The notes: generated by a model not told the origin, from the letters alone. DNA of 64,000 nt from Dermanyssus gallinae (GCA_003439945.1 QVRM01001784.1:1-64000), one strand, 5' to 3'; shown: positions 1 to 11,040, counted from the stretch's first letter. Translations and numbers: made by a program.

Positions 1-19
1 GGGGGAGAATCCGTTTCAC

Positions 20-1442
20 TTGAGGATATTCATGTGGCAGGAAGATGATGATGATGATGATGGTGCTCTGATTGATGGCGATAATGAGGGTTGGACTGAG
101 GTCGGTGCTGGCGGTAAACCGGCTCCAAAGACGACTGCTCCTAATATTGTAACTAAAGAGCGCACTGAAGCAGTTCTCTTCTCAGCCGACGACGAGCTAC
201 TCGAGAAAATTTTTACAAAGGTGTGCATTGATATAGCCCAGCACATTAAAGGGGAAATCGATGAGCCCTGCTTTGCTCGCAGCGGTGAACTCATTATCGT
301 GGCTTCCGATATGGTAGACAGGGCTACTTTGCTAAGTCTAACTCACCTCGCAGGTATCCCTGTTCAATCACGAACGAGTGGCCAAAGATCTACTGTTAAG
401 GGCAAAATTTGTGGCGTTCATCCGTCACTCAGTGAGGATTTAATTGTCAACGAGCTGCAGTCTCTGGGGGTGACCGAGGCCATGCGGGTGCGGTCGAAAA
501 GCGCAAGGACTGGCATTGTAATGCCGACGGACAGCATTGTTCTTACCTTTACGGGCATTGAATTTCCTGCCGAGGTTCGTCTCGGATTGAAAACCCACGG
601 CGTGGTGCTCAACAGGGAGCCCCATCATTGCTACAGGTGCTTCAGCCTAGACCACCTCAGGCCGAAATGCCCGTGGACGTCCCCATGTTGCCGCCGTTGC
701 GGCTTTACAAATCACCTCCGCAAAGACTGTACTCAACCCCCAAAGTGCTGTCTCTGTAAGGGGGCTCATGAGTCTACTTGGGGATCGTGCCCTCATCGCC
801 TCCACCGGATGGAACAGCTTAGGAAGTCAGCTCCACTACGCATTCAACAAAACGCCTCCGCTCCCACGGTAAAAATCTGCTCACCCGTGAACGACATACA
901 GCCGTCGGCATCTTTTTCTAAACGGTCTTTTTCTGCGGTTGTCCGAAAACGGTATTAAGGTCCAGCCATCGGCCTCGCTACCCAAACGGTCTTTCTCTGC
1001 AGTTGTCCAAAACGGGGCTAAGGCTCCTTCACGACCTGTAGAGCAGCTCCAAAAAACAGGAGGGGATGTTAAGGAGCTCGTATTGAATGCTATCGTTCCA
1101 CCGCAAGGTGACTGTCTTGACAGGATAATGCTCGCGATTACTGAAAAGATCATACCGACCATTATCGAAACCATTGTAACACACATCAGTAGCGCTATCG
1201 AGAAGGCATTCTCGTGCATTCTCCCTGGCGCGCCTACACAAGTCACTTCCGTTGGGCCCGCTATCGGATCCCCAAACAACCTCACCGCTGGCCTGCGCGA
1301 TCAGCTTAAAGACGCTCTGCTGTCTGCTGTCGCTTCAAGTTTGACTGGCTTGCGCGCACCCGAAACTGATCCCGTGTTGACAGCGACCTCCCCTGTTGTC
1401 GCGGGCGACACCGCACTGGAGTCTCCTTCGGCCTCACAATGA
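20..1442 (+). CDS. LINE ORF1, Gag-like nucleic-acid-binding protein, broken by one frameshift near 945-950
   Basis: Probable RNA-binding chaperone of the LINE particle. The first frame (20-958, 312 codons) has an acidic Asp run from a GAT repeat at residues 9-14, a central globular part, then three zinc knuckles at about residues 203-260: two CX2CX4HX4C (CYRC.., CRRC..) and one CX2CX3HX6C (CLCKGAH..). It stops at 956-958, but the protein clearly goes on in the next frame (to 1442): a 64-bp tandem repeat (899-954, 963-1021) encodes QPSAS..KRSFSAVV twice, and the first copy has one extra A in its A-run. The start at 20 is simply the first ATG in the window; the true start could be upstream. The last codons overlap ORF2 as ATGA. 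Confidence 0.75.
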
Positions 1443-4171
1443 CGTCACAACAAGACATCCGCAGATGGGCCGTTCCCACTGTCAGCGGTCGCGCAAGCAA
1501 CGGTCCGAATCTTCTTACAAGAGACGTAACCCATGCAAGTTCGACTGCAAGCACACCGGCTCAGGCGTCACTGCATGACGTTATCCTCATGACGTCTAAA
1601 ATCAAGAGCGCATCTAAGATGATTTCCTGTGTACCCCGGGGTATTCGCGACAACTTGTCTCTGGAGCTTGCAACTCTGATCAATGAGGTCTGCTCAACGG
1701 CAAGCAGAGATTCTTATAAAAGACTACTGCAATTCCCAACTGCAGTATTTTGCATACCATCCCAGAAGGAACGCGGCCGCACCCTCACATCGGTACTACG
1801 CGAGAATCTTAACCGATTCCGGGCGGGAAATGGTTCCGAAACTAACCCATATGCTTCAACATTACTTAGTCGGCAAGAATGTTCGTCGCACAACAACTCT
1901 GGGATGGTTCGAGTTGTGCAGGGAAAACTTGCTCTCGGCGATGTTTCCTCCGCAGCAAGGGTACTTTTATCAACCGACTCAGTAGCGCCGCTCTCTGCCG
2001 AAACAAGGCTGGCCCTCCTGGACAAACATCCGCCAAGTCCACCTGACTTATCCTTTTCCCCGCCTCCCCCATCTGCCGGAGAGGCCCATGAGATCACCGT
2101 GTCTGCGTCGGATGTCTTCAACGCCATCCGGAGCTTTCCTAACAGCTCAGGCGGCGGCCCTGATGGCCTTCGACCGCGTCACTTAAAGGACCTTATTGGC
2201 AGAGACGGCGAGGAAAACCGACTTCTTCTAAGCCTCGTACGCTTTGTCAATCTTGCTATTAATGGCAAGTTGCCTGATTTCGCGCTACCTGTTTTCTACG
2301 GCGCCTCACTTATTGCCTTGCGCAAGAAAGATGGTGGCATTAGACCCATTGCCGTCGGTCTGACTTTGCGCCGCTTAGTCGGAAAAGTCATAATCAGGAA
2401 GAGCATGCCAGACATCGTCGCGATGGTCTCTCCTCATCAGCTCGGCTGCGGGATACGGGGGGGTGCGGAAGCGGCCGTCCATGCAACTCGGGCATTCGTT
2501 GACCACAACAGGAGTGCTCCAAACAAGGTGCTCGTCAAGCTGGACTTCAAAAACGCCTTTAACATGCTCAGGCGGGACCACCTGCTTAAAGCTGTGCGCA
2601 CTCACCTTCCTCGACTTTACCCGCTTGTATACCAGATGTACAGGCTTCCGAGCAAGCTAATTTGGCAGGGAGAATTCATCGAGTCATGCTCCGGTGTTCA
2701 ACAGGGCGACCCCTGTGGCCCCGCTTTATTTTGCATTGCTATTCATGAACTTCAAGTACGCCTTTCTTCCGAACTTCGGCCTTGGTTTCTGGACGACGGA
2801 ACTCTTGCTGGTGATGCCTCGGCGGTGCAGAGAGACATTGCCCAGGTAATAGAGTTCGAGGCGGTTTCAGGACTCAAGTTGAACGACGCTAAATGCGAAA
2901 TTTTCTTTCCCTTTCAAAGAGCCCCTCGTCTCGGCTCCATGCTTCAAATGGTGCGCAATCTTCTACCAGCTGCCAGGTTGATTGCTGACCACGAACTCGA
3001 GCTTCTAGGGGCGCCAATTCTCGACGACTCTATTGGCGTAACTTTAACTAAAAAAGGCTATGACCTTGTTCGCTGGTGCTCTCGACTGCGACTCTTGGAC
3101 GCTCATCCAGCCCTTTTCCTGCTTCGCGTAAGTTTGTCAACTCCGAGGCTGATGTACCTCTTGCGGTGCTCACGAGCGTATGCCGAACCGGACCTGCTTC
3201 AATCGTTTGACGAAACCTTGCGAAGTACCCTTCAGGGTATACTAAACGTTCAGCTTAGGCAAACCTCGTGGTTACAAGCTTCGCTCCCAACGTCCGCAGG
3301 AGGAATGGGGATTCGCATGGCTTCGCAGATTGCCATTTCTGCCTACCTCGGGTCTCTAAAGGACACCGAGACTTTGGTGTCAGGGATCGCACCGCCGGAT
3401 GCCTACACAAGTTTCATCGCCCAATCGGAACAAGCCTGCCGCTTCTATGCAGAAAAGTGGGGTCCACTGCCGGAGCGCATTTCACAATCGGCCCTGGACT
3501 TGCAAGTAGTGAAGTCGATCCAAGAGCGGTTAATGGTCCAGGCGAACAACGTTAAAGAGCAGGCGCGGCTTAGAGCCGTGATTGATCCGATGAGCGGAAA
3601 ATGGCTTCAGGCCATTCCCTCACCGCAGCTGGGGACGATGCTGGACAATACCACACTCCGCATCGTCTCCGGCCTGCGTTTGGGGGAATCAGTCTGCTTC
3701 GCACATAACTGTGCTAGATGTGACCTACCGGTGTCTTCTACGGGTGAGCATGCTCTGGCTTGCAAAAGGAGCGCCGGTAGGTTTTCAAGGCATTCAGCGC
3801 TGATCGACGTAATACACCGGGCAATGCAATCAGCCCACATACCTGCAGTCAAAGAGCCGGTCGGTCTGTCAGCCAACAGCCAACTGCGCCCGGACGGCCT
3901 GACTCTAGTTCCATGGAATGAAGGTCGCTGCCTCGTGTATGACGTCACCGTGTCTTGCACGTTGGCCGCTTCGTATGCTCGCCATACCAGCCGAGAGGTC
4001 GGAGCAGCCGCTCGCCTCGCTGAAGATCGCAAGTTGGCAAAGTATCGTGAACTGGAGCAAAACTTCATCGTTCAACCAATCGCCTTCGAGACATTAGGCC
4101 CAATGGGAAAAATCACAAAGAGCTTTCTAACGGAGCTGGGATCCAGAGTCGCCGCGTCAACCTGGCGATAG
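1439..4171 (+). CDS. LINE ORF2: reverse transcriptase plus C-terminal restriction-like endonuclease
   Basis: Makes cDNA at a nicked target. 910 codons. RT blocks in order: GGGPDGLRPRHLKD (about residue 238), RPIAVGLTLRRLVGK (302), LVKLDFKNAFN (365), GVQQGDPCGPALFC (419) and the catalytic FLDDGTLAGD (451). A CX2CX9HX3C zinc motif begins at C758, followed by RPDG (D819) and YDVTVSC (D835), matching the PD-x15-D core of R2-type restriction-like endonucleases. No APE endonuclease precedes the RT, and I see no C2H2 finger or Myb-like motif in the first 230 residues, unlike R2 itself. The ATG overlaps the ORF1 stop (ATGA), which suggests stop-and-restart translation. The frame ends early: a one-base shift near 4163 throws it into TAG at 4169, while the conserved tail (LLQRIS..QRGNAASIIGS) continues in the other frame to a TAG at 4281-4283. 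Confidence 0.85.
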   Translation: MTSQQDIRRWAVPTVSGRASNGPNLLTRDVTHASSTASTPAQASLHDVILMTSKIKSASKMISCVPRGIRDNLSLELATLINEVCSTASRDSYKRLLQFPTAVFCIPSQKERGRTLTSVLRENLNRFRAGNGSETNPYASTLLSRQECSSHNNSGMVRVVQGKLALGDVSSAARVLLSTDSVAPLSAETRLALLDKHPPSPPDLSFSPPPPSAGEAHEITVSASDVFNAIRSFPNSSGGGPDGLRPRHLKDLIGRDGEENRLLLSLVRFVNLAINGKLPDFALPVFYGASLIALRKKDGGIRPIAVGLTLRRLVGKVIIRKSMPDIVAMVSPHQLGCGIRGGAEAAVHATRAFVDHNRSAPNKVLVKLDFKNAFNMLRRDHLLKAVRTHLPRLYPLVYQMYRLPSKLIWQGEFIESCSGVQQGDPCGPALFCIAIHELQVRLSSELRPWFLDDGTLAGDASAVQRDIAQVIEFEAVSGLKLNDAKCEIFFPFQRAPRLGSMLQMVRNLLPAARLIADHELELLGAPILDDSIGVTLTKKGYDLVRWCSRLRLLDAHPALFLLRVSLSTPRLMYLLRCSRAYAEPDLLQSFDETLRSTLQGILNVQLRQTSWLQASLPTSAGGMGIRMASQIAISAYLGSLKDTETLVSGIAPPDAYTSFIAQSEQACRFYAEKWGPLPERISQSALDLQVVKSIQERLMVQANNVKEQARLRAVIDPMSGKWLQAIPSPQLGTMLDNTTLRIVSGLRLGESVCFAHNCARCDLPVSSTGEHALACKRSAGRFSRHSALIDVIHRAMQSAHIPAVKEPVGLSANSQLRPDGLTLVPWNEGRCLVYDVTVSCTLAASYARHTSREVGAAARLAEDRKLAKYRELEQNFIVQPIAFETLGPMGKITKSFLTELGSRVAASTWR

Positions 4172-4350
4172 AAGGGCATGGCAGTTCTTGCTACAAAGAA
4201 TATCAGTTGAAATACAACGCGGAAACGCCGCGTCGATAATTGGTTCATTGCCTACGGGCAACGGACTTCTCTTTCCGTTGTAGCCGAGTATGTCGGCGTC
4301 AAAAATGATATCTACAGCTAATGGACTTAAATAAATTCTAAAAAAAAAAT
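4172..4350 (+). other. Out-of-frame end of ORF2 and 3' UTR of the LINE
   Basis: Bases 4164-4283 encode, one frame over from ORF2, a tail with GDRR..FLLQRIS and QRGNAASIIG that is shared with the other endonuclease-type fragments in this window (28666, 48180, 53360, 59040). The UTR then runs to an AATAAA at 4330 and a poly-A of ten. Confidence 0.7.
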
Positions 4351-4543
4351 TCGTGCGACTTAACGCCGTAGAGATTTGGCGCTCTTTTAAAAGTCAGAAG
4401 CTAATTTCAACAAACCTCTAGTCACAACAATGGCAAACAATTCCGTTAAAAAGGCGCAATAACAAAATCCGAGAAAAGCAACTTGTAGATGTTATGTTTC
4501 ACCCATAATACCCGGATGTTTAAGTTTTAGAAAAAAATAAATC

Positions 4544-4584
<41 letters not shown>

Positions 4585-5660
4585 ATAATCAAATACAATA
4601 AGACAGTAGTTTATTTGGAATTGAAAATTAATGAAAAATGGGCAAGCGGTATTAGGTCGACCACTGCCGCATGAAACGCATACATGACAATACACAGCGC
4701 AATTCAAAGTAAGTACTGTTACATGACTGGGTGTGTGGCACAATGCTTAAATCACTTTGCGATCAGATTGTGGCTGTACTACATTTAGCTATGCGCCAAG
4801 CCAGCCACTGATTTATGCGCTCAGACATCGCCTCTGGCGTTGGAGTAATAAACCTTTTACTCTAAAGGTTTTTAAAAAAAAACGAGTAAACAAGTATGTA
4901 AGAAGCTGGCAATTACAATGTTGTTGTATGGCGCCACAGTTTTGTAGTAAAAAAAATGCAAAATTAAAATAAACTGTAATAAAGCTATATAGACTAAGTA
5001 GACTATCAGTGGTCAGCCTTTGGGATCGCCTGTGACTGAAGCTCTTTAGAAACTTTAGTCATTGTAAGCCAAACAACAAGGTCAAGAATTTAGCTAATTA
5101 AGGCTTCTAAACCGGAGAGCATTGCAGACAGCACACATCGTCCAGAGGTAGTTAGAATAAGACTCTGGGAAATGAAATGACAGATATGCGTAAAGTGTCT
5201 AGGATTTGAGTTATATGATTGCTAAAGTCAAGGGTCAGGCAAAACATTTCGATAGTATTGTAAAAGGGTTGTTGTTGTTGTTGTGCGTTATTGTTGTTTC
5301 CAGCGTTTGTTACTCCCTTTGTGGTTGTTTCTTACAGTTGTAATTTAGCTCTGTTTATGCTGGCAGTTGCTTGACATGGTCAAGTATTTTCGTCCTCCAC
5401 AACAACCACATACATAATCATGCGCAAATGTTCATGCGTGCTTTTTTTTTTGTCTGCTTGCTCGACCTGCAGCATTTGTATTTGCGGCTGTCGGCTGCTG
5501 CAGCCCTTACTGAACGTCTTGTTCAGTAAGGGCCTGCAGTAACTGTTGTTCTACCGTTGGACGTGTGACTGAAGGACTGTCATTGTCATGGCATGTTGCC
5601 CTGGCATGATAATTGTCTGTCTGTATGTCCGTATGTCTGTTTGTTTCATCGACATGATCG
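4351..5660. other. AT-rich non-coding stretch with one (TA)n tract and a hairpin
   Basis: Contains a (TA)n tract at 4546-4581. No supported gene. Short reading frames here have no recognisable motif. A strong inverted repeat at 5498-5539 is listed separately. Confidence 0.6.
5498..5539. repeat. Inverted repeat (hairpin), 18-bp arms
   Basis: CTGCAGCCCTTACTGAAC (5498-5515) faces its reverse complement at 5521-5539, with one extra C (5533) in the right arm and a 5-base loop. No T-run or gene end is next to it, so its role is unknown. Confidence 0.8.
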
Positions 5661-5749
5661 CCGTCATGGACAGCTTCGCTGCTCTGCGATTGCCGCTATG
5701 TATGTGTACGTTATGACGCTGCCTTTGTTATAGTTGACGGTGTTGTCGT

Positions 5750-6075
5750 CATGGATGTTGTTGTTATGATTGTTGTTGCTGTTGTTGTTGTTGTTGTTGT
5801 TGTTGTTGCTGTTTTTGTAGTTGTTGTTGTTGTTTTCTGACAGTGTTGTCGCTGTTGTTATTCTTGACAGTGTTGTTGTAATTATTAATATTGACGATGT
5901 CGTTGTTGCTGTTATGCTTGTTGTTGTTGTCGTTCTTTTTGTTGCTATTGACTGGTTTATTGCTGTTGTTCTTAATGCTCTTGTCTTTGCTATTATGAAC
6001 AGTGTTGCTGTTGTTGTTGTTGTTGTTGTCGTCGCCACCATCAACAATATTGTTGTCGTCGTCGTGGTCGTCCCT
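5750..6075. repeat. Interrupted TTG/TTC trinucleotide repeat block
   Basis: Dense TTG units, purest at 5771-5811. In frames they give polyV, polyL, polyQ or polyN, which is how long spurious reading frames arise here. Confidence 0.85.
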
Positions 6076-6238
6076 TGCGCCGTTTTCCTTGTCGTTTAGG
6101 AAAATATCGGCCGGTTGGTTCGTCACGAAGCCATCAGTCGTATGTCGAGCACACATCGATGCCGAATTCAACCTTAAACAAAGCTCACGAACAACCGCTG
6201 CGCAAACGTTCACTATCAGCGGATACAGATAGATATTG

Positions 6239-6500
6239 CAGCAGCAACAGCAGCAGCAGCAACAACAATACCAGCGATAACAACAGCAAAATCAGCGATA
6301 ACAAGAGCAGCAACAACAACAACACCAACAACAATTGTAGCATTAACAACAACAGCAACAACAACAACAGCAACAGCAACAACAGCAACGACAACAACAA
6401 TTGCAGCATTAACAACAGCAGCAACGACAGCAACAAGCTCGATAACAACAATAAAGTCAACGACACAACAACAACAACAACAACAACAACAGCAACAATA
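6239..6500. repeat. Interrupted CAA/CAG trinucleotide repeat block
   Basis: Opposite in strand sense to the block at 5750-6075, so the two together form a loose inverted pair of trinucleotide arrays about 170 bp apart. A (GATA)n tract follows at 6589-6612. Confidence 0.85.
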
Positions 6501-6599
6501 ATATTACTATTACTACCAGTCCTTTCATTTCTCATACAGCCACCACCATCACCGCGAGGAGGTGGACAACAGCAGCATGGGTGTGTATAGATAGATAGA

Positions 6600-8150
6600 T
6601 AGATAGATAGATGTCAGTCAGAAACAAGATCGAGCGTCAGCAGCAGCGGCAGCAACAACTGACCGAACGAGCAGCTGGACTGTCCATCCGCGTGGGCGCT
6701 TGCTCCACGCGACCCAGCAACCAGCGCGTCGGCCGACGCGAGCGGCGGCTGCGCGATACCTGCCTGAGTGAGTTCCTTATGTTCTCCCAGCCGAAGTCGT
6801 ATCCGGACCTAGTCGGATGGCGATTGGTCGGGGCCGGCACTGTTGTAATGGTGGTTGGTAGCCATTGTTGTTGTTGTTGTTGTTGTTGTTGCCGTTGTTG
6901 TTGTTGTCGTTGTTGTTGTTGCTGCTGCTGTTGTTGTTGTGGCTGCTGTCGTTGTTGTTGTTGTGGCTGCTGTCGTTGTTGTCGTCGTTGTCGTAGTAAT
7001 GATGATAATGATGGTGATTGTAGCGATGGTGGTAGCCGTTGTCCTGGTAGTAGAGCCGTTTAACCGTTAGCTAGCGTGCAGTGTAGGTTCTTCTCCGATG
7101 CGGCGGCGGTGGCGGCGTCTGAGACGGCAGCCGCAGCAACAACAGCCGCTCATACTCCAGCAGACCAATAGACCGTTCAGGCCGATACGGGCCTGAACGG
7201 TCGTGGAAGGGCCGTTACGTTACGTTGACTGGCCGTTGTGACAGCCTACTGCCGTGGCCGTGGCCGCCGCCGCCACCACCACCACCAGCAGCAGCAGCAC
7301 TATGGAGCGTTGTCCTTGTCGTAAGCAGGCCACTGCGCGTTTGCTGCGATGGCTCGTTTGCAACCGTTGAAATCCGTTCAGCATCGACCGATCGACTAAA
7401 CGGCCGTTTGCCCGCTTAGACTGACAGCATGGATCGTTGACGGCGAAAAGTATTGACGAAGCCATCTCGTGTCGTCCCCGCCGCGCACTTGTACTGTATT
7501 GCGATCGTTGAAGAATCGGGCAGCAGAAAAGCCGAGCATGACTGCAAGGTAGTGATGGAACGAGAAATCGGGAGTTAACGAAAAATCGAGAGTTAACGAG
7601 AAAGATAACTTCCGAGAGAACCAGAGAGAGAGAGAGAGGACGAGGAAACATATCTGGGAAACAATACGAATCATACAGCAAGGAGGAGACCAAGAGAGAG
7701 AGAGAGAGAGAGAGAGGGAGAAGAAAATAGTGTTTGTTCCAAAATCGTTGTCCCAACACCTGTGATATGGCAGTGGTAGCATGCTGCCACTGTTAGAAGC
7801 AGACCAGTAGTAATACTCGGATCAAGCTGTCGTTGAGAAATCTCTTCAGGAAAACGCGCCACCCTGACGTCGAACGGAAACGCAGCAGCATCGAAACGCC
7901 ACAGCGAGCGGCAAGCAAATGAAGACAAATACGCTGGATACGTTTTGAGACACTGTGAGTGTCGAAAGCCGAAAGCGGTGCTGTGCTTCGAAGGAAACAT
8001 GGCGTAGTCGCACATACATGCTGTTGTGAAGTAGGTGAGGACGTGCTACGTATTACAGGTGACGACACCGGCGTGCTTGTGTGTGCATGGGAAGGCGATA
8101 ACGGACGATGGAGCGACAAAGCTCGTCAGACATCTTCACATTGATTGAGT
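6600..8150. other. GC-richer patch with TTG blocks, possible 5'-UTR or promoter region
   Basis: The base composition rises sharply over the AT-rich surroundings at 6640-6840 and 7070-7440, with many CpG. TTG repeats lie at 6866-6985 and GA repeats at 7624-7638 and 7693-7716. A GTGAGT donor-like site occurs at 6773 and a GTGAGG at 8034. No protein is convincing: the one frame from 6611 runs into polyCys in the repeat. A 5' exon of some gene is possible but not shown. Confidence 0.3.
7171..7202. repeat. Perfect hairpin, 13-bp stem and 6-base loop
   Basis: GACCGTTCAGGCC at 7171-7183 and its exact reverse complement at 7190-7202, loop GATACG, inside the GC-rich patch. GC-rich enough to fold stably in RNA or DNA. 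Confidence 0.8.
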
Positions 8151-8176
8151 CGCTACGCAGTACTTCGGAAAGAAAT

Positions 8177-8233
8177 GATGATGATGATGGTGGTGGTGGT
8201 GGTGGTGATGGCGGTGATGATCATGTGTTCCGA

Positions 8234-8264
<31 letters not shown>

Positions 8265-8335
8265 CACAACAACAACAACCATAATACTAACTGCAATAAC
8301 AACAACAAGCACAACAACGACAGCAACAATCATAA
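8177..8335. repeat. GATGGT and CAA simple repeats
   Basis: GAT/GGT units at 8177-8222 followed by CAA units at 8236-8335. No gene. Confidence 0.8.
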
Positions 8336-8339
8336 CAAA

Positions 8340-9650
8340 GCTGTTGTGGCACCCACTTTGCGTGCTTTCGATTACCGACCTTCGTTCTTTGGTAGCGCCA
8401 ACCTCGCAGGATAAAGTGTGCCGCTGCTGTGTGTGTGTGTGCCTGAGGATTTTCTGATCGGTGACTTCGTAGGGTGAGGACCTGCAAGCCTCACATTGCT
8501 CGTTTTGTGCTCAGCAAAGTGACGCGCTTCTGCAAGGTAGGATCTTCCTACACAGAGACGAACTCATAAACGTGGTAGTAGTCACATTAAGTGCTACCAC
8601 GTCGGCTACCGTAAAAAAAAACGTTCGAATAGATCATACTCTATGGATATGCGTGCGTGTAAAGGCGTAACCCTCGCTGTGAACAGGTTGTTTCGTTAGA
8701 CGAGTATTTACACTCCAATAGACATCAAATCCTGACGCGCGCAGTAGCGAATCTCGCCAGCCAGTCAGCCAGCACCGTGTTACATGATGACCTGATAGTA
8801 TTGAATCGAGAGCAAGAATTGAAAATCTCGTCCTTCATTTAACGGCCGGCTGACATTATGGCACAATCCAACCTTCCAGTTCAGTCAGGTTAGTCCGTGC
8901 GCAACGGTTTTGAGAAGAACTCAGCCATCACACCTTTTCTTCAGCACATTCAGAATTAGCAGCATTCCCACACCGTCAGCATGGTGATGCCGAATTTACG
9001 AAGTTCACGTTGCCCTGCGCAACGTTTGCATCCTGCTTTCTGCAACGCACAGCAAAACATAAACCAACATTAAATTCTCGTTCCTCGTGAATACTGATTG
9101 GAAACGGGACAATTTTAGGATTTTTTGTCGGAATAACGTTGTGCTCTCCTATGTCTCCTGGATTAGTAAACGCCGCCTATACCGGACGGCTTCCTGATTC
9201 CCTATCCAGCCATTCCGCTTTTTCAATCCCCCATGCCTTCAGTACCGCCGCTCTCAAAGCTTTTTGCTTGCTTAGAACACACCTCTTGGATCATGCCGCT
9301 ATATTGTTCCTTGTCACGTATGCCCTCTAGACGACGTAGTCGAATATACAAATTACTGAGTATCTTAGCATCGTAGAGCATCGTCGTAGTTCTGATTCAT
9401 CTGGGCGTGGTCATCTAGAGCCCTGTGTCCAAATCGAATCACTGGCCCAACGAGGTAGAGGCCACGCTGTAGCACACAGATACAGCAGTGATCCTTACCT
9501 CTAAAAATCTAGCCAGAAGACGTCCCGATACTGCACTCACTATTTCCGTCGCTACGCTCTTCTACGCTAGCCGCCTGCCGCTTTGGTGCTCGCATAGGGC
9601 CTGCTACCAGGAGCAGCCGTGACCTCCTTTAAAGTCGCGCCCGTATACCC
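8340..9650. other. Unique-looking non-coding sequence
   Basis: No coding potential, RNA gene or known repeat that I can support. An inverted pair GTGGTAG..CTACCAC lies at 8573-8602. Confidence 0.5.
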
Positions 9651-9699
9651 TGTTATCCATGCGAATTCGAACGTGCAAATTGCCTGCTGCATTCCTTTT

Positions 9700-9795
9700 T
9701 TTTTCTGGGAGGTTTCGGGAATGCATGATGCACATGCGCCACTAGCAGCCTGCGTGACTAGTGTGAGACTCGCAAACCCACTAAACCCGGATTCC
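9700..9795 (-). repeat. Dispersed repeat family 3, copy 1
   Basis: Read on the minus strand: GGGTTTAGTGGGTTTGCGAG then a CACACTAGTCACGC block and TAGTGGCGCATGTGCAT. The same core occurs at 16526, 18392, 36102 (plus) and 19753 (minus). Possibly a SINE; no clear Pol III boxes could be placed in this copy. Confidence 0.6.
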
Positions 9796-9819
9796 TCCCC
9801 ACCCCCCAGGCTCGGTATT

Positions 9820-10869
9820 ACTTTGGCATTACATCGAAGCCGTCTGGGAACTCTTCGGACATCTCGTAGTTTTGCATTCAGAGCTGTTAAGAGCATTCAG
9901 AGTTCGAGTCGTTTAACTCTAGTTTTAGAATTGGTGCTCATACTCCACTTGGGCCAGCCGTGATTTAGTAAGCTTGAGCTCTGCGGCTTTTCCCATATCC
10001 CACATGTGTGTAGTTCATGCTCCAGTATGCGTGGCGATAGATGACAAGTGTCACAAACTAATTGAAAATACATTTATTTAGGTTCGTTGTTTCTACTCGT
10101 TTTCTTCTGATTGTGCGTTATGGGTTGAATATATGTGGATATGCCTGATTTGCCTAGCTCTCTAGAATCCAGGAATGGAAATGTGTTTTTCAGATCGTAG
10201 GCTACTTTTACGTAGCCTAGGGGCGGCTCACATAAAGTTACATTGTCTTGGTCAAAGAGACCTGCCTTCCTGGTAGTGTACTGCGTGCACATCTAGTCCA
10301 GCCTAAACTCGTTCGCGCTGTGAACAGTAAAGAGGAGGATTTATCATTTTATTTTTACTCATTGAAGATCGGGGTTAACTATGCTATCGATATTCCATTA
10401 GGTAGCCTTCTCTAAGAGTATATGCCGTCCATGAGAGAGCTGCGCGGTGCCTGCGTTCTTCGACTAGAATATTTCTCTGTTTACGTTCTTCTTCGTGTTT
10501 TAAGGAAACTAATCATTCTAAACACACGGTAGCAGGAACGTAGTAACGGTCGCTCGTTGCATAGGATATAGAAAAAGTCTGAAAATAACATAGTGTATAT
10601 ATATATATATATATATATAAAGCCCAAGGTATGCGAAACTTTTAACGAATCGCACGAATCTCCCTTTCGCCTGAAGCGCGTCGCCTTTTGCTATCCAATA
10701 GTTTCCTCTGCGAAATTTCATAAAGACTATCGTATTTCAACTGACGCTTAGCCCCATTAGTATGAGTTTAACAAGGTGATCTGAGGGCCCGTTTTACCAA
10801 AAACGGCACTTGTAATGGCATCATAATTATGAACTCTGCCTATACAGCGTGTCCAATGCATATCCGTGC

Positions 10870-10910
<41 letters not shown>

Positions 10911-11040
10911 ATGGATTTATATATTTTTTACCTACATGACAAATTGTTTTATGTATTTGAATTAGATATTTTATTTATCTTAGACACAAATAATCACCAC
11001 ATACTACCAAAGGTGGATTCAACAAAATAAATACTTTTAC
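9820..11040. other. Non-coding, AT-rich, two (TA)n tracts
   Basis: (TA)n at 10595-10618 and 10871-10907. Nothing else supported. Confidence 0.6.

Larger units (their letters stand above)
1..4350 (+). mobile_element. Non-LTR retrotransposon with Gag-like ORF1 and RT/restriction-like endonuclease ORF2; 5' end outside the window
   Basis: Seen: two overlapping reading frames (20-1442 with one frameshift, 1439-4171 with a frameshifted tail to 4283), then a short 3' UTR with AATAAA at 4330-4335 and an A-run at 4340-4349. No long terminal repeat or integrase is visible. Family knowledge: R2/R4-type LINEs carry a reverse transcriptase followed by a CCHC motif and a PD-(D/E)XK-like endonuclease, usually in a single ORF. 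Odd here is the separate zinc-knuckle ORF1, which looks like that of jockey/I-type LINEs. Only two frameshifts in about 4.3 kb suggest a fairly young copy. The 5' UTR cannot be judged because the window starts in it. Confidence 0.85.

Noticed and set aside
20..4283. R2 insertion in 28S rDNA
   Set aside because: There is no rDNA sequence in the window and the 3' end is a poly-A, so the site is not ribosomal as far as can be seen.
6611..7070. 150-codon frame with a long Cys run and overlapping polyV frame
   Set aside because: Both are produced by the TTG repeat; only the first 75 codons lie outside it and show no motif.
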